From Gammaproteobacteria bacterium (GTDB lineage: Bacteria > Pseudomonadota > Gammaproteobacteria > Pseudomonadales > Pseudomonadaceae), in the NCBI GenBank assembly GCA_012800475.1, contig JAAZJF010000049.1, forward strand, positions 1 to 25,194: a DNA stretch of 25,194 nucleotides. The letters are read 5' to 3'. The position numbers and the translations under genes were made by a program. Positions within the stretch are counted from its first letter, which is position 1; each line of letters starts with the position of its first letter. Shown here in pieces: positions 16,182-24,763 of the stretch. The notes beneath the pieces were generated by a model. That model saw only the letters and a program-made list of their open reading frames with translations, was not told the origin of the DNA and searched no databases.

Positions 16182-17321
16182 TTAAAACACCGGCTCACTG
16201 ATCCCTAATGCTTTAAGCATCTGCTGTAACGGCGCGCTCGGCGCACTGAGCTGCACCTGTAGATCAGGAATTTCTCGGCGCACTGGGTAATGTTTACGCA
16301 CCCGATCAAAACCTGCGCGGCGCTGCTGCGCATCGCCCTGCAAACTTAAACGAAAGATCGCATCATCGCTTCGTGGATCATAGACCGCACGGCACAGTAG
16401 GCGTAGCGCTTCAGGCACCGGCGTGTGGGCAGCCAACTGTACACTCAATAACGTCTGTTCTGGAAAGCTCACCTGAGCCACATCCGATAACGAAAAATGC
16501 TGGCAAAATGCCTGATAAATATGCTCTGTACCGCGAATTTTACCGTCCAAGCTGTAACCGGCAATATGTGCCGTAGCGATATCACAATGCTGCGCTAACT
16601 CCACATCCACCAGCGGCTCACCTTCCCAAACATCCAATACGGCGCGTATATCTGCAGCCTGCATCAGTCGCTGTTTTAAGGCTTGATTATCCACCACTGC
16701 ACCACGGCTGGCATTAATCAACCAACTGCCGGCTTTTAACGCTTGCAACTGCGCAGCACCCAACACATGGTGTGTCGGCCAATCGCCTAACTGAGTTAAA
16801 GGTGTGTGCACACTGATCGCATCACAACGCGCCAAGAGCGTTGCTAAGTCGACATAATCACCCCCTTCGCGCTGCTGACGGGGCGGATCGCAAACCCACA
16901 CCTGCAAGCCCAAACCTCGCAACACGTGCACTAAACGCTCACCCACCTGCCCTGCACCAATCACGCCAAAACAACGCTGGGATAAATCAACGCCATCGCG
17001 CTCGGCTAATGCCAAAAAAGCACCCAGCACATAATCGACCACACCCCGTGCATTACAACCCGGTGCGCTCGCCCACCCGATGCCCTGCTCATTTAAATAA
17101 TCAATATCTAAATGGTCAGTCCCAATGGTGCAGGTGCCCACAAACTGCACCTGTGAACCTTCTAGCAAAGCTCGATCGACTTGGCTGACGGAGCGCACCA
17201 ACAACACCTGAGCATCACCCAGTACGCTACGATCCAAACTGCGGCCCGCGACGCGACGCAGCGAACCATGACGCTCAAAAACGTCTAGCATAGGAATATT
17301 TTCATCAGCAAGTATGCGCAT
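16182..17321 (-). CDS. pdxB: Erythronate-4-phosphate dehydrogenase (PdxB)
   Basis: NAD-dependent oxidation of 4-phosphoerythronate in the DXP-dependent pyridoxal phosphate pathway. The 379-residue protein has the D-2-hydroxyacid dehydrogenase layout: substrate half MRILADENIPMLD ... FVGTCTIGTDHLDIDYL; a Rossmann motif FGVIGAGQVGERLV near residue 118; catalytic Arg in INASRGAVVDN, Glu in VWEGEP and His in IATAHIAGYS. The PdxB-specific C-terminal dimerisation domain covers about 290-379. AGAGGA lies about 8 nt before the ATG. It converges on pyk and is divergent from the MATE gene across 193 bp. Confidence 0.95.
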   Translation of the reverse strand: MRILADENIPMLDVFERHGSLRRVAGRSLDRSVLGDAQVLLVRSVSQVDRALLEGSQVQFVGTCTIGTDHLDIDYLNEQGIGWASAPGCNARGVVDYVLGAFLALAERDGVDLSQRCFGVIGAGQVGERLVHVLRGLGLQVWVCDPPRQQREGGDYVDLATLLARCDAISVHTPLTQLGDWPTHHVLGAAQLQALKAGSWLINASRGAVVDNQALKQRLMQAADIRAVLDVWEGEPLVDVELAQHCDIATAHIAGYSLDGKIRGTEHIYQAFCQHFSLSDVAQVSFPEQTLLSVQLAAHTPVPEALRLLCRAVYDPRSDDAIFRLSLQGDAQQRRAGFDRVRKHYPVRREIPDLQVQLSAPSAPLQQMLKALGISEPVF

Positions 17322-17514
17322 CGATCGATCCTCTTAAAAAGTAAACCACTGTGGTGAGCAGTGCTCTGGATGAATGAGCGCTACCTCACCCTCCACGCTC
17401 CATAGTAAACTATCTGCATTGTCAGTGGGTTGAACAGCTTCTGACATTCCCTCACTCAAACCTCCGCTCTGCGCAGCATTGTGTGCTGTATAGGCACTAT
17501 CTCTAGGCTTTTGT

Positions 17515-18888
17515 ATGTTGACTGTATCTCGTGTGCAACGTGTTTTTATTGAATGGCGTGCTTTATTAAAACTGGCCATTCCCATTATCATTGGCCAGCT
17601 TGCTAATACTGCGATGGGCTTTGTCGATACGGTCATGGCCGGGCGTGTCAGCCCGAATGATTTGGCGGCGGTCGCTCTAGGTAACTCGATGTGGGTGCCG
17701 ATCTTTTTATTGATGAGCGGTATTTTATTAGCCACCACCGCCAAGGTGTCGCACGCCTTTGGTCGAGGCGCAGAATTGGAGATGGGCTATCTGGTTCGCC
17801 AAGCATTGTGGCTGGGCTTTGCCATTGGCTGCCTGTTTGCCGTTGCTCTTTGGAATGCGCAACCGGTACTGGCCATGATGGGCGTTGACCCTGTGCTGAT
17901 TGAACCTGCGATGGGCTATTTGCGCGCTGTGGCCTGTGGCTTCCCCTGCGTTGCCGTGTACCTTGTGTTTCGCTGCTATAGCGATGCGTTAGGCTTAACG
18001 CGCCCAAGTATGGTGATTGGTATTCTGGGTTTATTATTGAATATTCCCTTGAACTACATCTTTATCAATGGCCATTTAGGCCTGCCCGCTATGGGCGGTG
18101 TCGGTTGTGGCTGGGCCACGGGATTGGTCATGCTATTTATGATGTGCGCCATGTTTCTCTGGGTGCGCTGGGCTGAGTACTATAAATCCAGTCAAATTTT
18201 TGCCCGTTTTGAATGGCCACACCTGTCCGCACAAAAAAGCTTATTGGCTTTAGGCTTGCCCATCGGTATTTCAATTTTTGCAGAAGCCAGTTTGTTTTCC
18301 GTGATTGCCCTATTAATTGGCGGCCTGGGTGCTAACGTGGTGGCTGGCCATCAAATCGCCCTAAACTTCAGCTCCATGGTCTTTATGATCCCCTATTCAC
18401 TGAGCATGGCCACGACCGTGCGTGTCGGTCAGGCACTCGGTGCGAAACGACCACGCGACGCACGCTTTTCCGCCGGTGTAGCCATGGCTACAGGCTTGCT
18501 GTGCGCCTGTGTATCTGCCTCTTATATGTTCTTATTGCGTGAACATATTGCGCGCATTTACACACCCGATGCTGCGGTACTGACGGTGGCCACCTCTTTA
18601 ATTATTTATTCGGCTATTTTCCAATTTTCTGATGCGATTCAAGTCACAGCGGCCGGTGCTTTACGCGGCTATCAAGACACCCGCACCACCATGCTTATTA
18701 CCCTCTTCTCATATTGGGGCGTGGGTTTGCCCATCGGTTATATGCTGGGCTTAAGCGATTATTTCGGGATGGCGCAAGGTCCTGCGGGCTTATGGCAGGG
18801 GCTGATTGTGGGCTTAAGCTGTGCGGCAGTGATGCTGGGCCTGCGTTTACATAAAATTGCACGTCGTGAAATTTACGCCATTGCATGA
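17515..18888 (+). CDS. norM: MATE-family multidrug efflux pump (NorM/PmpM-like)
   Basis: Inner-membrane cation-coupled exporter of cationic drugs and dyes. The 457-residue protein shows 12 predicted membrane segments in two six-helix bundles. The N-terminal half opens LLKLAIPIIIGQLANTAMGFVDTVMAG, the typical NorM TM1 start. The second half opens LLALGLPIGISIFAEASLFSVIALLIGGLG near residue 243, whose acidic residue (Glu near 255) is in the position linked to cation binding in NorM proteins. TAGG lies about 7 nt before the ATG. The pump is probably housekeeping or low-level resistance; no regulator gene sits beside it. PmpM (PA1361) is the closest Pseudomonas relative I can name from memory. 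Confidence 0.92.
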   Translation: MLTVSRVQRVFIEWRALLKLAIPIIIGQLANTAMGFVDTVMAGRVSPNDLAAVALGNSMWVPIFLLMSGILLATTAKVSHAFGRGAELEMGYLVRQALWLGFAIGCLFAVALWNAQPVLAMMGVDPVLIEPAMGYLRAVACGFPCVAVYLVFRCYSDALGLTRPSMVIGILGLLLNIPLNYIFINGHLGLPAMGGVGCGWATGLVMLFMMCAMFLWVRWAEYYKSSQIFARFEWPHLSAQKSLLALGLPIGISIFAEASLFSVIALLIGGLGANVVAGHQIALNFSSMVFMIPYSLSMATTVRVGQALGAKRPRDARFSAGVAMATGLLCACVSASYMFLLREHIARIYTPDAAVLTVATSLIIYSAIFQFSDAIQVTAAGALRGYQDTRTTMLITLFSYWGVGLPIGYMLGLSDYFGMAQGPAGLWQGLIVGLSCAAVMLGLRLHKIARREIYAIA

Positions 18889-18892
18889 ACTA

Positions 18893-18912
18893 CCCACCAC
18901 TTTAGTAGTGGG
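18893..18912 (+). repeat. C/G-rich hairpin with TTTA loop directly after the MATE gene
   Basis: CCCACCAC (18893-18900) pairs with GTAGTGGG (18905-18912) around TTTA, with one C-A mismatch; GGAATTC follows. It starts 4 bp after the stop codon. Without a T run it is a poor terminator. The C-stem/TTTA/G-stem shape recalls the hairpins at the ends of IS200/IS605-type elements, but no transposase gene is present, so that reading is speculative. Confidence 0.45.
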
Positions 18913-19045
18913 GGAATTCTGCTCGGTATGTGTTAAACACGAACTGGCACAGCGATACCAGTATGGCTTTATGCTAACGGATGAATCGCGCTCGCTTGGC
19001 TGGATACCATCGAGCGTGCACAATCCCTGTAATATAAAACGCTAA

Positions 19046-19097
19046 CACCCTTGCATGGGCTCAGTTAAGCCCCGTTGCAACGCGCAAAGCTAGGGTG
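19046..19097. repeat. Nested inverted repeats, possible structured RNA or element remnant
   Basis: An outer pair CACCCT (19046-19051) and AGGGTG (19092-19097) encloses a hairpin GGGCT/AGCCC (19057-19061 and 19068-19072, 6-nt loop) and a 10-bp palindrome CGTTGCAACG (19073-19082). The arrangement is a closed multibranch fold in a stretch with no gene. I cannot assign it to a known RNA family. Confidence 0.35.
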
Positions 19098-19115
19098 CAT
19101 GCGGCTTTAAACAAA

Positions 19116-19145
19116 CAATCCACAGAGCCTGTGGATAACTCTGTG
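19116..19145. promoter_or_regulatory. Opposed DnaA-box-like sites within overlapping dyads
   Basis: TGTGGATAA (19130-19138) is the exact reverse complement of the DnaA consensus TTATCCACA. Facing it is CAATCCACA (19116-19124), two mismatches from consensus. Together they give a perfect 8-3-8 dyad, ATCCACAG-AGC-CTGTGGAT (19118-19136). A second dyad, CACAGAG/CTCTGTG (19121-19127 and 19139-19145), overlaps it. DnaA binding is inferred from motif alone. Confidence 0.5.
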
Positions 19146-19442
19146 TGTAACGTGCTTATAGAAGCTGTCAGCGGCCACTCTACGGGGCTTTGCTACAAAC
19201 TGATGGTTTTTTCACCAATGTTTATAACTCCTTATAAAACAACAGCTTACAAAGTCAATAGCTCTGTATGCTGTTGCTCAATAGGTTTTAACCCTGCACA
19301 AACCAAACAACTGTATGAATGTGCACAACTTATTTTCCGGACAATAAAAACACTGAAGATATCAAGGGCTCAGCGCACCTTTTTTTAAAGTATTTTTCAA
19401 CTTAACGGGTTGACAAATAATCCATCCAGTTAAAAAACACAT

Positions 19443-22400
19443 TTAACGCGCCTTCACCTCTAATACACCACCACTGCGACTGATGGCATTCCACTCAGGG
19501 CGATACATCGACTCAACCTGCGCCGGCGCAATACGATAACGCCCTGGCGTCACGGCCCGTGCTAAATACAAAATATGACGCGTCTGCTCAGCCGGTACTG
19601 CTAAAGCAGCCACATAGCGATCATCACGGTATTCTTGATGGGCAATGTCGGCATGGCTCATGGCTTCTTGCCAATCACGTAGCTGAGCACTGGCATCACT
19701 GAGACCGGCTGAACTCTGTGCTAAGTTTTGGTTTTCCAGCTCCAATCCTGCCGGTAATAAATCAACCAACAAGGCATCTGGCACTGCACGCGTTGCTCGC
19801 ACGGCTAAATGCACCAGTACTAGATCACCGCTGCGCAATGCATCCAAATTTAATGCCTCACCTTTAGGCGTTAAATATTGACGCTCGATACTCAACACAT
19901 GAGCGCTGGCTTGAGGCGCACGCAGCGGATACCCAGATAACTCTAAGCGCTGATATAAATCATCGGTATGCGCCGTACTTAAAGTGAGGCCAGCCTGCAA
20001 TTGCTCAGTGTTGAGTAATACAGGGCTGGTAGCGGCCGTCACAGCGATCTGTTCAAGACCTGTTTGCAGCTGCGCCTGCCAAGCTGAGTCGTCTTGCCCC
20101 AACTGCGCACGGGCCGCCATAAAGAGCGCATTACGCTCTTGCGTGGACAGTGCAGTGTGTTGTTGTAACCTGTCGGCCAACTTAAACATACGCGCAACCT
20201 GCTCGCTTGAGGCCAGATTGTATTCTTGCATTAAGGCCAGTATTTGCGCTTGATCGCGCAATTCACTGCCAAAATCAGCCATATACACCTCATCACTGCG
20301 CTGCACATTTAAGCCAGCGTGCAATGCCTGCTCAGCTTTTGGCGCGTCACCCATCCACTGTAACGCTAAAGCTAAATGCACCAAAGGCAAACCTGAACGT
20401 GCATGTTGACGGCGCTCATATAAACCCCGCAACGCACCTAAAGGCGCACGCTGATCACGCGCCAGCACAAAACCGGCATAGGCTTGCACAGCAAAACGCG
20501 TACTCTCAGGCGCTTGACTGTAATCACTGTCAATTAAGTAGCCTTCTTGCACATAACGCAACAAACGCTCTTGTGCTGATTTTAGTGCGGCACTGGGTAC
20601 CGCAAAGCCTTGTTCGCGTGCGCGCAACAAAAAGTCAGTCACATAGACTGTGGCCCAATGCTCTTCTGAACCTTGAGCATTCCACATGGCAAAACTACCG
20701 TTATAACGCTGCATCGCTAATAAGCGCTCAATGCCCAGTTCAACTTGAGCTTGACGTTTTTCTGGGCTGTCACCACTGAGTCGCACACCGTCAAGCTGTG
20801 CATCACCGATATACAAAGCGGCCATTAAACCACTGGTGGTTTGCTCAGAGCAGCCATAGGGATAGGCATCAAGGGCGCGTAAGTGTTCTGCAATATTGAG
20901 TGGTGGACGACTGGACACACTGAGTATGGCCTCCAGCCCTTGGGTTTGATAACCCGCTAATGCTTCAGGTGGTAACTGCCAAGACTGATCCGCGCTGATC
21001 GCCGCTTGATGACTGCGACTTTGCGCTGGGTAGGCTGGGCGCACACCCAACGTCCATTGACGCTTCAGCGCCGCCAGCTCTTCGTCTGGCAACTGCATAC
21101 CCTCAACCTGTAAATGCAATTGCCCTTGCCCATAACCTAGCAGTGCCGTCACCGGCACATGGACTATTTTACGTTGTTTAGCGGCAAGTTTGACCTCAAA
21201 GCGACGCGACTCTTGCGCCACAGAGATCAAACCACTGCTGCGCAATTGCACACTTAAACGTTGCGCTTGCTCGGTGAGGTTATGTAAATCTAAAGCGACC
21301 TGACTTTCGTCACCACCCGCCAAAAAACGCGGCGCAGATAACTCAGCCACTAAAGGTGCCGCAACCTCTACGGGCTGCTCAGCCATCCCAAATTGCTGAT
21401 CACTCCAAGCTTGCGCGGTTAAACGTAAACGCCCATTAAAGTCAGGAATATCCAAACTGATCTGCGCTTCACCCTGGGCATCTAAGGTCACAACACGACT
21501 TTGCAAAGCAACAATATTCACGTTGGTTTGCGGGCGCTGACCGCCACTGGCTAACGCCGCATCGCCGCCAAATAACATGCGCGCTAAACGCCCATGTCCG
21601 CCTTCAATTAATTGTCCGTACACATCAAACTGATCAATGCTATAGCCTTTGCGAGCAAAAAAAGCAGCGAATGGATCAGGGGCAGCAAAATTTGTGATAT
21701 TCAAAATGCCCACATCGACTGCCGAAAGCAAAACGCGCACAGGCTGTGCCGCAGGCTCACCGGTGTGGGTCTGCGCTTTGACTTTAACCGTTAACGGCTG
21801 CCCAGGTCGCATGCGCTCAGGCGCAGTTAGACTGACATTGAGCTCACGCTCTTGACGCTGTAAAGGTAAGTGCAATATTCCCACAGCTCGCTTAGGCGTC
21901 ACCTGTGCTTGGCGCTCCCCTGGGCGCACTACTAAAGCGTTGATATACAGATCATGGCGCAACCATTCTTGCGCAATAGGAATATCAATGGTGGTTCCTT
22001 CTTTAGGTACATTCAGCGGCTGCCACCACAAAGGACCATCGGCCGACTCAACCAAAATATACCCACTGCCAGCAGCAGGCGCTTCAATCCTAACCTGTGC
22101 CGTATCGCCGTTTTTATAAGCAGGCTGATCCAAGGTTAATTTCACTTGATCGGGACGCACCGCTCCACCGGCGGCATTATCTTGTGCCGCATAGCCTGCC
22201 CAAAAACTTAAGCTACTGACCAATTGTGTTTTAGGGTCTTCCACCTCAACACGGTAGGGTCCCCACTGCACTGGAAAACTCACCATGGCCGTTTGGCCGG
22301 CTGCAGTGGTTACACTGTGCTCACTGACGGTGATGAATTTTTTATTGTAGCTGTGACTCCAACCGCTGCTATCTGAATAATTCCAATAGTAATCACGGCG

Positions 22401-24356
22401 CTCACGAATCAAGCGAACTTTAAGCTCATCGGCAGCCAGTTTTTCACCTTGCGCATTGCTCAGCACCACTTCAAATTCAGGCTGACTGTCAGCATCAACA
22501 TCTTCACCCTGATAGGCACCGCGCACACCTGGTAATTGCGCTGCAGGCCAGACAGGCTGCAGTACTCGGCGAGTGACGGGACGACCGGCGGATTCCAACA
22601 CACTGGCCTGCACAATCAAGTTCAGCGGCGACTGAGTGTCTTGCCATTGACTGGGCAACTCAAGCTGCGCCGTACCCTCTTCATCCAATAGCAACTCATC
22701 TAAATCAATATCTTGATGCGTGGACTCATCATTGGCCAGACCAAACTGAAAGCCTGGTAATGCGCTCACCGCATCACGCAATGGACGCACATAAACCTGC
22801 CCTGTTATACGGTTACCCGCAGCCGGCGCACCGTATAAATAACGCCCTTCAATCGCGATATTTAAAGCCTCTTGCGGCGCAATGGGTGCCGTCTGAGCCT
22901 GCAAATCGAGCGCTAAACGCTCCGGTAAAAAGTCTTCGACTAAAATGTCGTACACCTGCTCGATGCCGCCGCCTAAATCAAACAGCAACTGCCAACGTCC
23001 AGTGGGTGCATTGGCACCAATCGGCAACTCATACTGATACACCCCTTCATCATTGGCTTGCCAGACAAATTGACGACTGACCTGCTGATCAGGTCGGCGC
23101 ACTTGCACTTTGACCGGCTGCGCAGTCACGCTTTGACCGTCCGCATCACGTAACAGCGCATTGAGTAATACCGTTTCACCGGGGCGGTATAAATCACGTG
23201 GACCAAATACAAATAACTGCAACGCCTGCCCAACAGCCCCTTCAATAGCAAACTCAGCCAAATCTAAACTGGCAGTCTTTAAACGTAAAAAGCTTGTGTG
23301 TTGACCATGCTGTGCGACCAGTACATCAGCTTTATCTGTGACGGGTAATTGCGCGTAACCTTGCTTATCTGTTTTAGCCGAGGCCAGTAATTGCCCTTTT
23401 TTATCCAGCAGGCGTAAATCAATAGCCTCTAAAGCAAGTCCATTGGATAACGCTTGAGTAAAAACAGCCAACTGCTGATGAAAACGATGCACCGACAGGC
23501 CAATATCACTGATAGAAAACACTGTAGCAGGCTGTGAATAATTGTAAGTACCGGACTGGCGCATCACGGCTAAATAGACACCGGCTTCATGCAAGGCTTG
23601 GATGGGCTTGATGGGCAGCTGCACAGTTTCTCGCGTGTTCAATGCCGGCGCCAACTCAAAACGGGCGCTGTGCACTAAGTCAGCCAAAGGCAGCAACTCT
23701 TGTGATTCCCAAGTTTCTAAACTGCTATTGCGCCCCCACTGCGTTAAAAACTGCGGCAAAGCGCTGGGCTTAATACGAAAAAACTCCACATCCACCTGCT
23801 CAACATTGAGCGCCAGCACCGGCAAACCTTGAGTGAACTCAGCGGGCAATAATGAACCACGGCTGGCAAAACCAACCGAAGGCTGTAAATCACGGGTGGT
23901 TATTTTTACACTGTAGTCGCGCTTAAGTTGCGCTTGGTTAACGGCAAGCAACCCCGCATCAACACTGATGATCAGGTCACGCTTGGGTGGAATATGGCGC
24001 AAGCGCAACTCCAACAAGTCATCGCTCAACTCCCAAGCGCCATCCAACTTACCGTTTTTACGATCAATGGCATGCACTTTTTGCGCGAAGTTTTGCTCAG
24101 CCTGCAAAGGCACAGAAAAAGTCAAACTCAATACACTGGCGCCATCTTCCTCAATCTCTGAGGCATCCACCACCTGTAACGCTTGACCTGTATAGAGTTC
24201 TGCCAACTGCTCGGGCGTTGTGCGCTCTTGCACTGCAGGTATCACATCGGTATTAATGGCTGGACCCACGCCCACGGCCTCAGATTGAGGTTCACCGGAG
24301 TCGCACGCCACCAAGATTACAGCCAATACTATACCGATAAGTCCTTTGCGCCACAT
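19443..24356 (-). CDS. yfhM: Bacterial alpha-2-macroglobulin lipoprotein with thioester (YfhM/ECAM-type)
   Basis: Large periplasmic protease trap thought to protect the envelope from invading proteases. The 1637-residue product (E. coli YfhM 1653) opens with a type II signal peptide and lipobox LVAC; Cys18 is lipidated, with Asp at +2, an inner-membrane retention signal in enterobacteria (pseudomonads read +3/+4 too). MG-type beta domains follow, including FGPRDLYRPGETVLLNALLRD near residue 383 and RMRPGQPLTVKVKA. The thioester motif YPYGCSEQTTSG places Cys1169 and Gln1172 as the reactive pair; E. coli has CLEQ. The helical TED and C-terminal receptor-like domain complete it. GGAG lies 7 nt before the ATG. 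The gene usually next to this type, pbpC (PBP1c), is absent: the next gene downstream is the convergent MATE pump. Confidence 0.93.
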   Translation of the reverse strand: MWRKGLIGIVLAVILVACDSGEPQSEAVGVGPAINTDVIPAVQERTTPEQLAELYTGQALQVVDASEIEEDGASVLSLTFSVPLQAEQNFAQKVHAIDRKNGKLDGAWELSDDLLELRLRHIPPKRDLIISVDAGLLAVNQAQLKRDYSVKITTRDLQPSVGFASRGSLLPAEFTQGLPVLALNVEQVDVEFFRIKPSALPQFLTQWGRNSSLETWESQELLPLADLVHSARFELAPALNTRETVQLPIKPIQALHEAGVYLAVMRQSGTYNYSQPATVFSISDIGLSVHRFHQQLAVFTQALSNGLALEAIDLRLLDKKGQLLASAKTDKQGYAQLPVTDKADVLVAQHGQHTSFLRLKTASLDLAEFAIEGAVGQALQLFVFGPRDLYRPGETVLLNALLRDADGQSVTAQPVKVQVRRPDQQVSRQFVWQANDEGVYQYELPIGANAPTGRWQLLFDLGGGIEQVYDILVEDFLPERLALDLQAQTAPIAPQEALNIAIEGRYLYGAPAAGNRITGQVYVRPLRDAVSALPGFQFGLANDESTHQDIDLDELLLDEEGTAQLELPSQWQDTQSPLNLIVQASVLESAGRPVTRRVLQPVWPAAQLPGVRGAYQGEDVDADSQPEFEVVLSNAQGEKLAADELKVRLIRERRDYYWNYSDSSGWSHSYNKKFITVSEHSVTTAAGQTAMVSFPVQWGPYRVEVEDPKTQLVSSLSFWAGYAAQDNAAGGAVRPDQVKLTLDQPAYKNGDTAQVRIEAPAAGSGYILVESADGPLWWQPLNVPKEGTTIDIPIAQEWLRHDLYINALVVRPGERQAQVTPKRAVGILHLPLQRQERELNVSLTAPERMRPGQPLTVKVKAQTHTGEPAAQPVRVLLSAVDVGILNITNFAAPDPFAAFFARKGYSIDQFDVYGQLIEGGHGRLARMLFGGDAALASGGQRPQTNVNIVALQSRVVTLDAQGEAQISLDIPDFNGRLRLTAQAWSDQQFGMAEQPVEVAAPLVAELSAPRFLAGGDESQVALDLHNLTEQAQRLSVQLRSSGLISVAQESRRFEVKLAAKQRKIVHVPVTALLGYGQGQLHLQVEGMQLPDEELAALKRQWTLGVRPAYPAQSRSHQAAISADQSWQLPPEALAGYQTQGLEAILSVSSRPPLNIAEHLRALDAYPYGCSEQTTSGLMAALYIGDAQLDGVRLSGDSPEKRQAQVELGIERLLAMQRYNGSFAMWNAQGSEEHWATVYVTDFLLRAREQGFAVPSAALKSAQERLLRYVQEGYLIDSDYSQAPESTRFAVQAYAGFVLARDQRAPLGALRGLYERRQHARSGLPLVHLALALQWMGDAPKAEQALHAGLNVQRSDEVYMADFGSELRDQAQILALMQEYNLASSEQVARMFKLADRLQQHTALSTQERNALFMAARAQLGQDDSAWQAQLQTGLEQIAVTAATSPVLLNTEQLQAGLTLSTAHTDDLYQRLELSGYPLRAPQASAHVLSIERQYLTPKGEALNLDALRSGDLVLVHLAVRATRAVPDALLVDLLPAGLELENQNLAQSSAGLSDASAQLRDWQEAMSHADIAHQEYRDDRYVAALAVPAEQTRHILYLARAVTPGRYRIAPAQVESMYRPEWNAISRSGGVLEVKAR

Positions 24357-24457
24357 AGCCCACTCCAGTCACAAACAAATGATGTTCAGCACTATAAACC
24401 ACTGTCGTTCACCCTGCAGTGCAGAATGTCAAAGTATGCGATATAAGTGCGGCTGAC

Positions 24458-24492
24458 TTATGCACACAAGCTGTGGATAAGCGTGTGCATAA
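24458..24492. promoter_or_regulatory. 10-bp palindrome with a DnaA box in its loop (three DnaA-like boxes)
   Basis: TTATGCACAC (24458-24467) and GTGTGCATAA (24483-24492) are exact reverse complements around 15 nt. The loop holds TGTGGATAA (24472-24480), a perfect DnaA box in reverse orientation. The arms themselves begin and end with TTATGCACA and TGTGCATAA, each one mismatch from the DnaA box. Three 9-mers of the same family in 35 bp is unlikely to be chance; what they do here is not known. Confidence 0.55.
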
Positions 24493-24709
24493 TGTGTTTG
24501 CGAACCACGCTAACGCCATACAGACTCACGTACAGCGCAACTGGTTGTTTTTTGAACAACACAAAATCAATACGCGTTATACGCACAGATTGCACCCACC
24601 GGCATCATTATTTAATAGAGTCAGATGATATAGCGCTTAATATAGCGGGATTGCCTAGGGTACACTCTATGTTTATATAATTTTAAACGCGGCTCATCAC
24701 AACTTCTTA

Positions 24710-24737
24710 TTGAAAGAGCTATTGAGCTTGCTAGAAT
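24710..24737 (+). promoter_or_regulatory. Sigma-70 promoter for the LOV gene
   Basis: TTGAAA (24710-24715) and TAGAAT (24732-24737) are spaced by 16 bp, each five of six to consensus. Transcription would start near 24744, giving a leader of about 20 nt that contains the SD AAGG (24754-24757). Confidence 0.65.
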
Positions 24738-24763
24738 GCGCAAACGATCTGATAAGGCATCCC

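Larger units (their letters stand above)
18889..19442. other. 554-bp non-coding stretch with several inverted repeats
   Basis: No frame here looks coding; small open frames lack SDs and recognisable composition. The stretch holds a GC-rich hairpin right after the MATE stop (18893-18912), a nested set of dyads (19046-19097) and opposed DnaA-box-like sites (19116-19145). From about 19200 it is AT-rich and ends with T7 near 19380-19386 ahead of the alpha-2-macroglobulin stop. I see no clear terminator for the minus-strand gene in 19390-19442. Confidence 0.7.
24357..24763. other. 407-bp divergent spacer between the alpha-2-macroglobulin and LOV genes
   Basis: No coding frame is convincing. The spacer contains a DnaA-box palindrome (24458-24492), a GTTGTT/AACAAC inverted pair near 24543-24560, AT-rich DNA at 24600-24690, and a good sigma-70 promoter for the LOV gene (24710-24737). 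A lone perfect TTGACA on the minus strand (24428-24433) has no -10 at a workable distance. Confidence 0.7.

Noticed and set aside
17334..17744. 136-residue minus-strand ORF across the pdxB-MATE spacer
   Set aside because: Mostly antisense to the MATE 5' end, and the sequence resembles no known protein.
18857..19045. 62-residue ORF overlapping the end of the MATE gene
   Set aside because: Starts inside the MATE gene in another frame and runs through the hairpin; no recognisable protein features.
19116..19145. Chromosomal replication origin
   Set aside because: Only one perfect DnaA box and one weak one are present, and dnaA, dnaN, rpmH or gidA are not nearby.
19095..19388. 97-residue plus-strand ORF starting GTG in the spacer after the MATE gene
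   Set aside because: No SD, cysteine-rich low-information product, and it runs through the DnaA-box dyads; best read as chance.
19390..19440. Possible terminator for the alpha-2-macroglobulin gene (TTAAC/GTTAA pair)
   Set aside because: The stem is only 5 bp with a mismatch beyond it and a long loop; not credible as a terminator.
24419..24680. Two overlapping small ORFs (69 and 77 residues) upstream of the LOV gene
   Set aside because: They overlap each other and the palindrome, lack SDs and have no familiar motifs.
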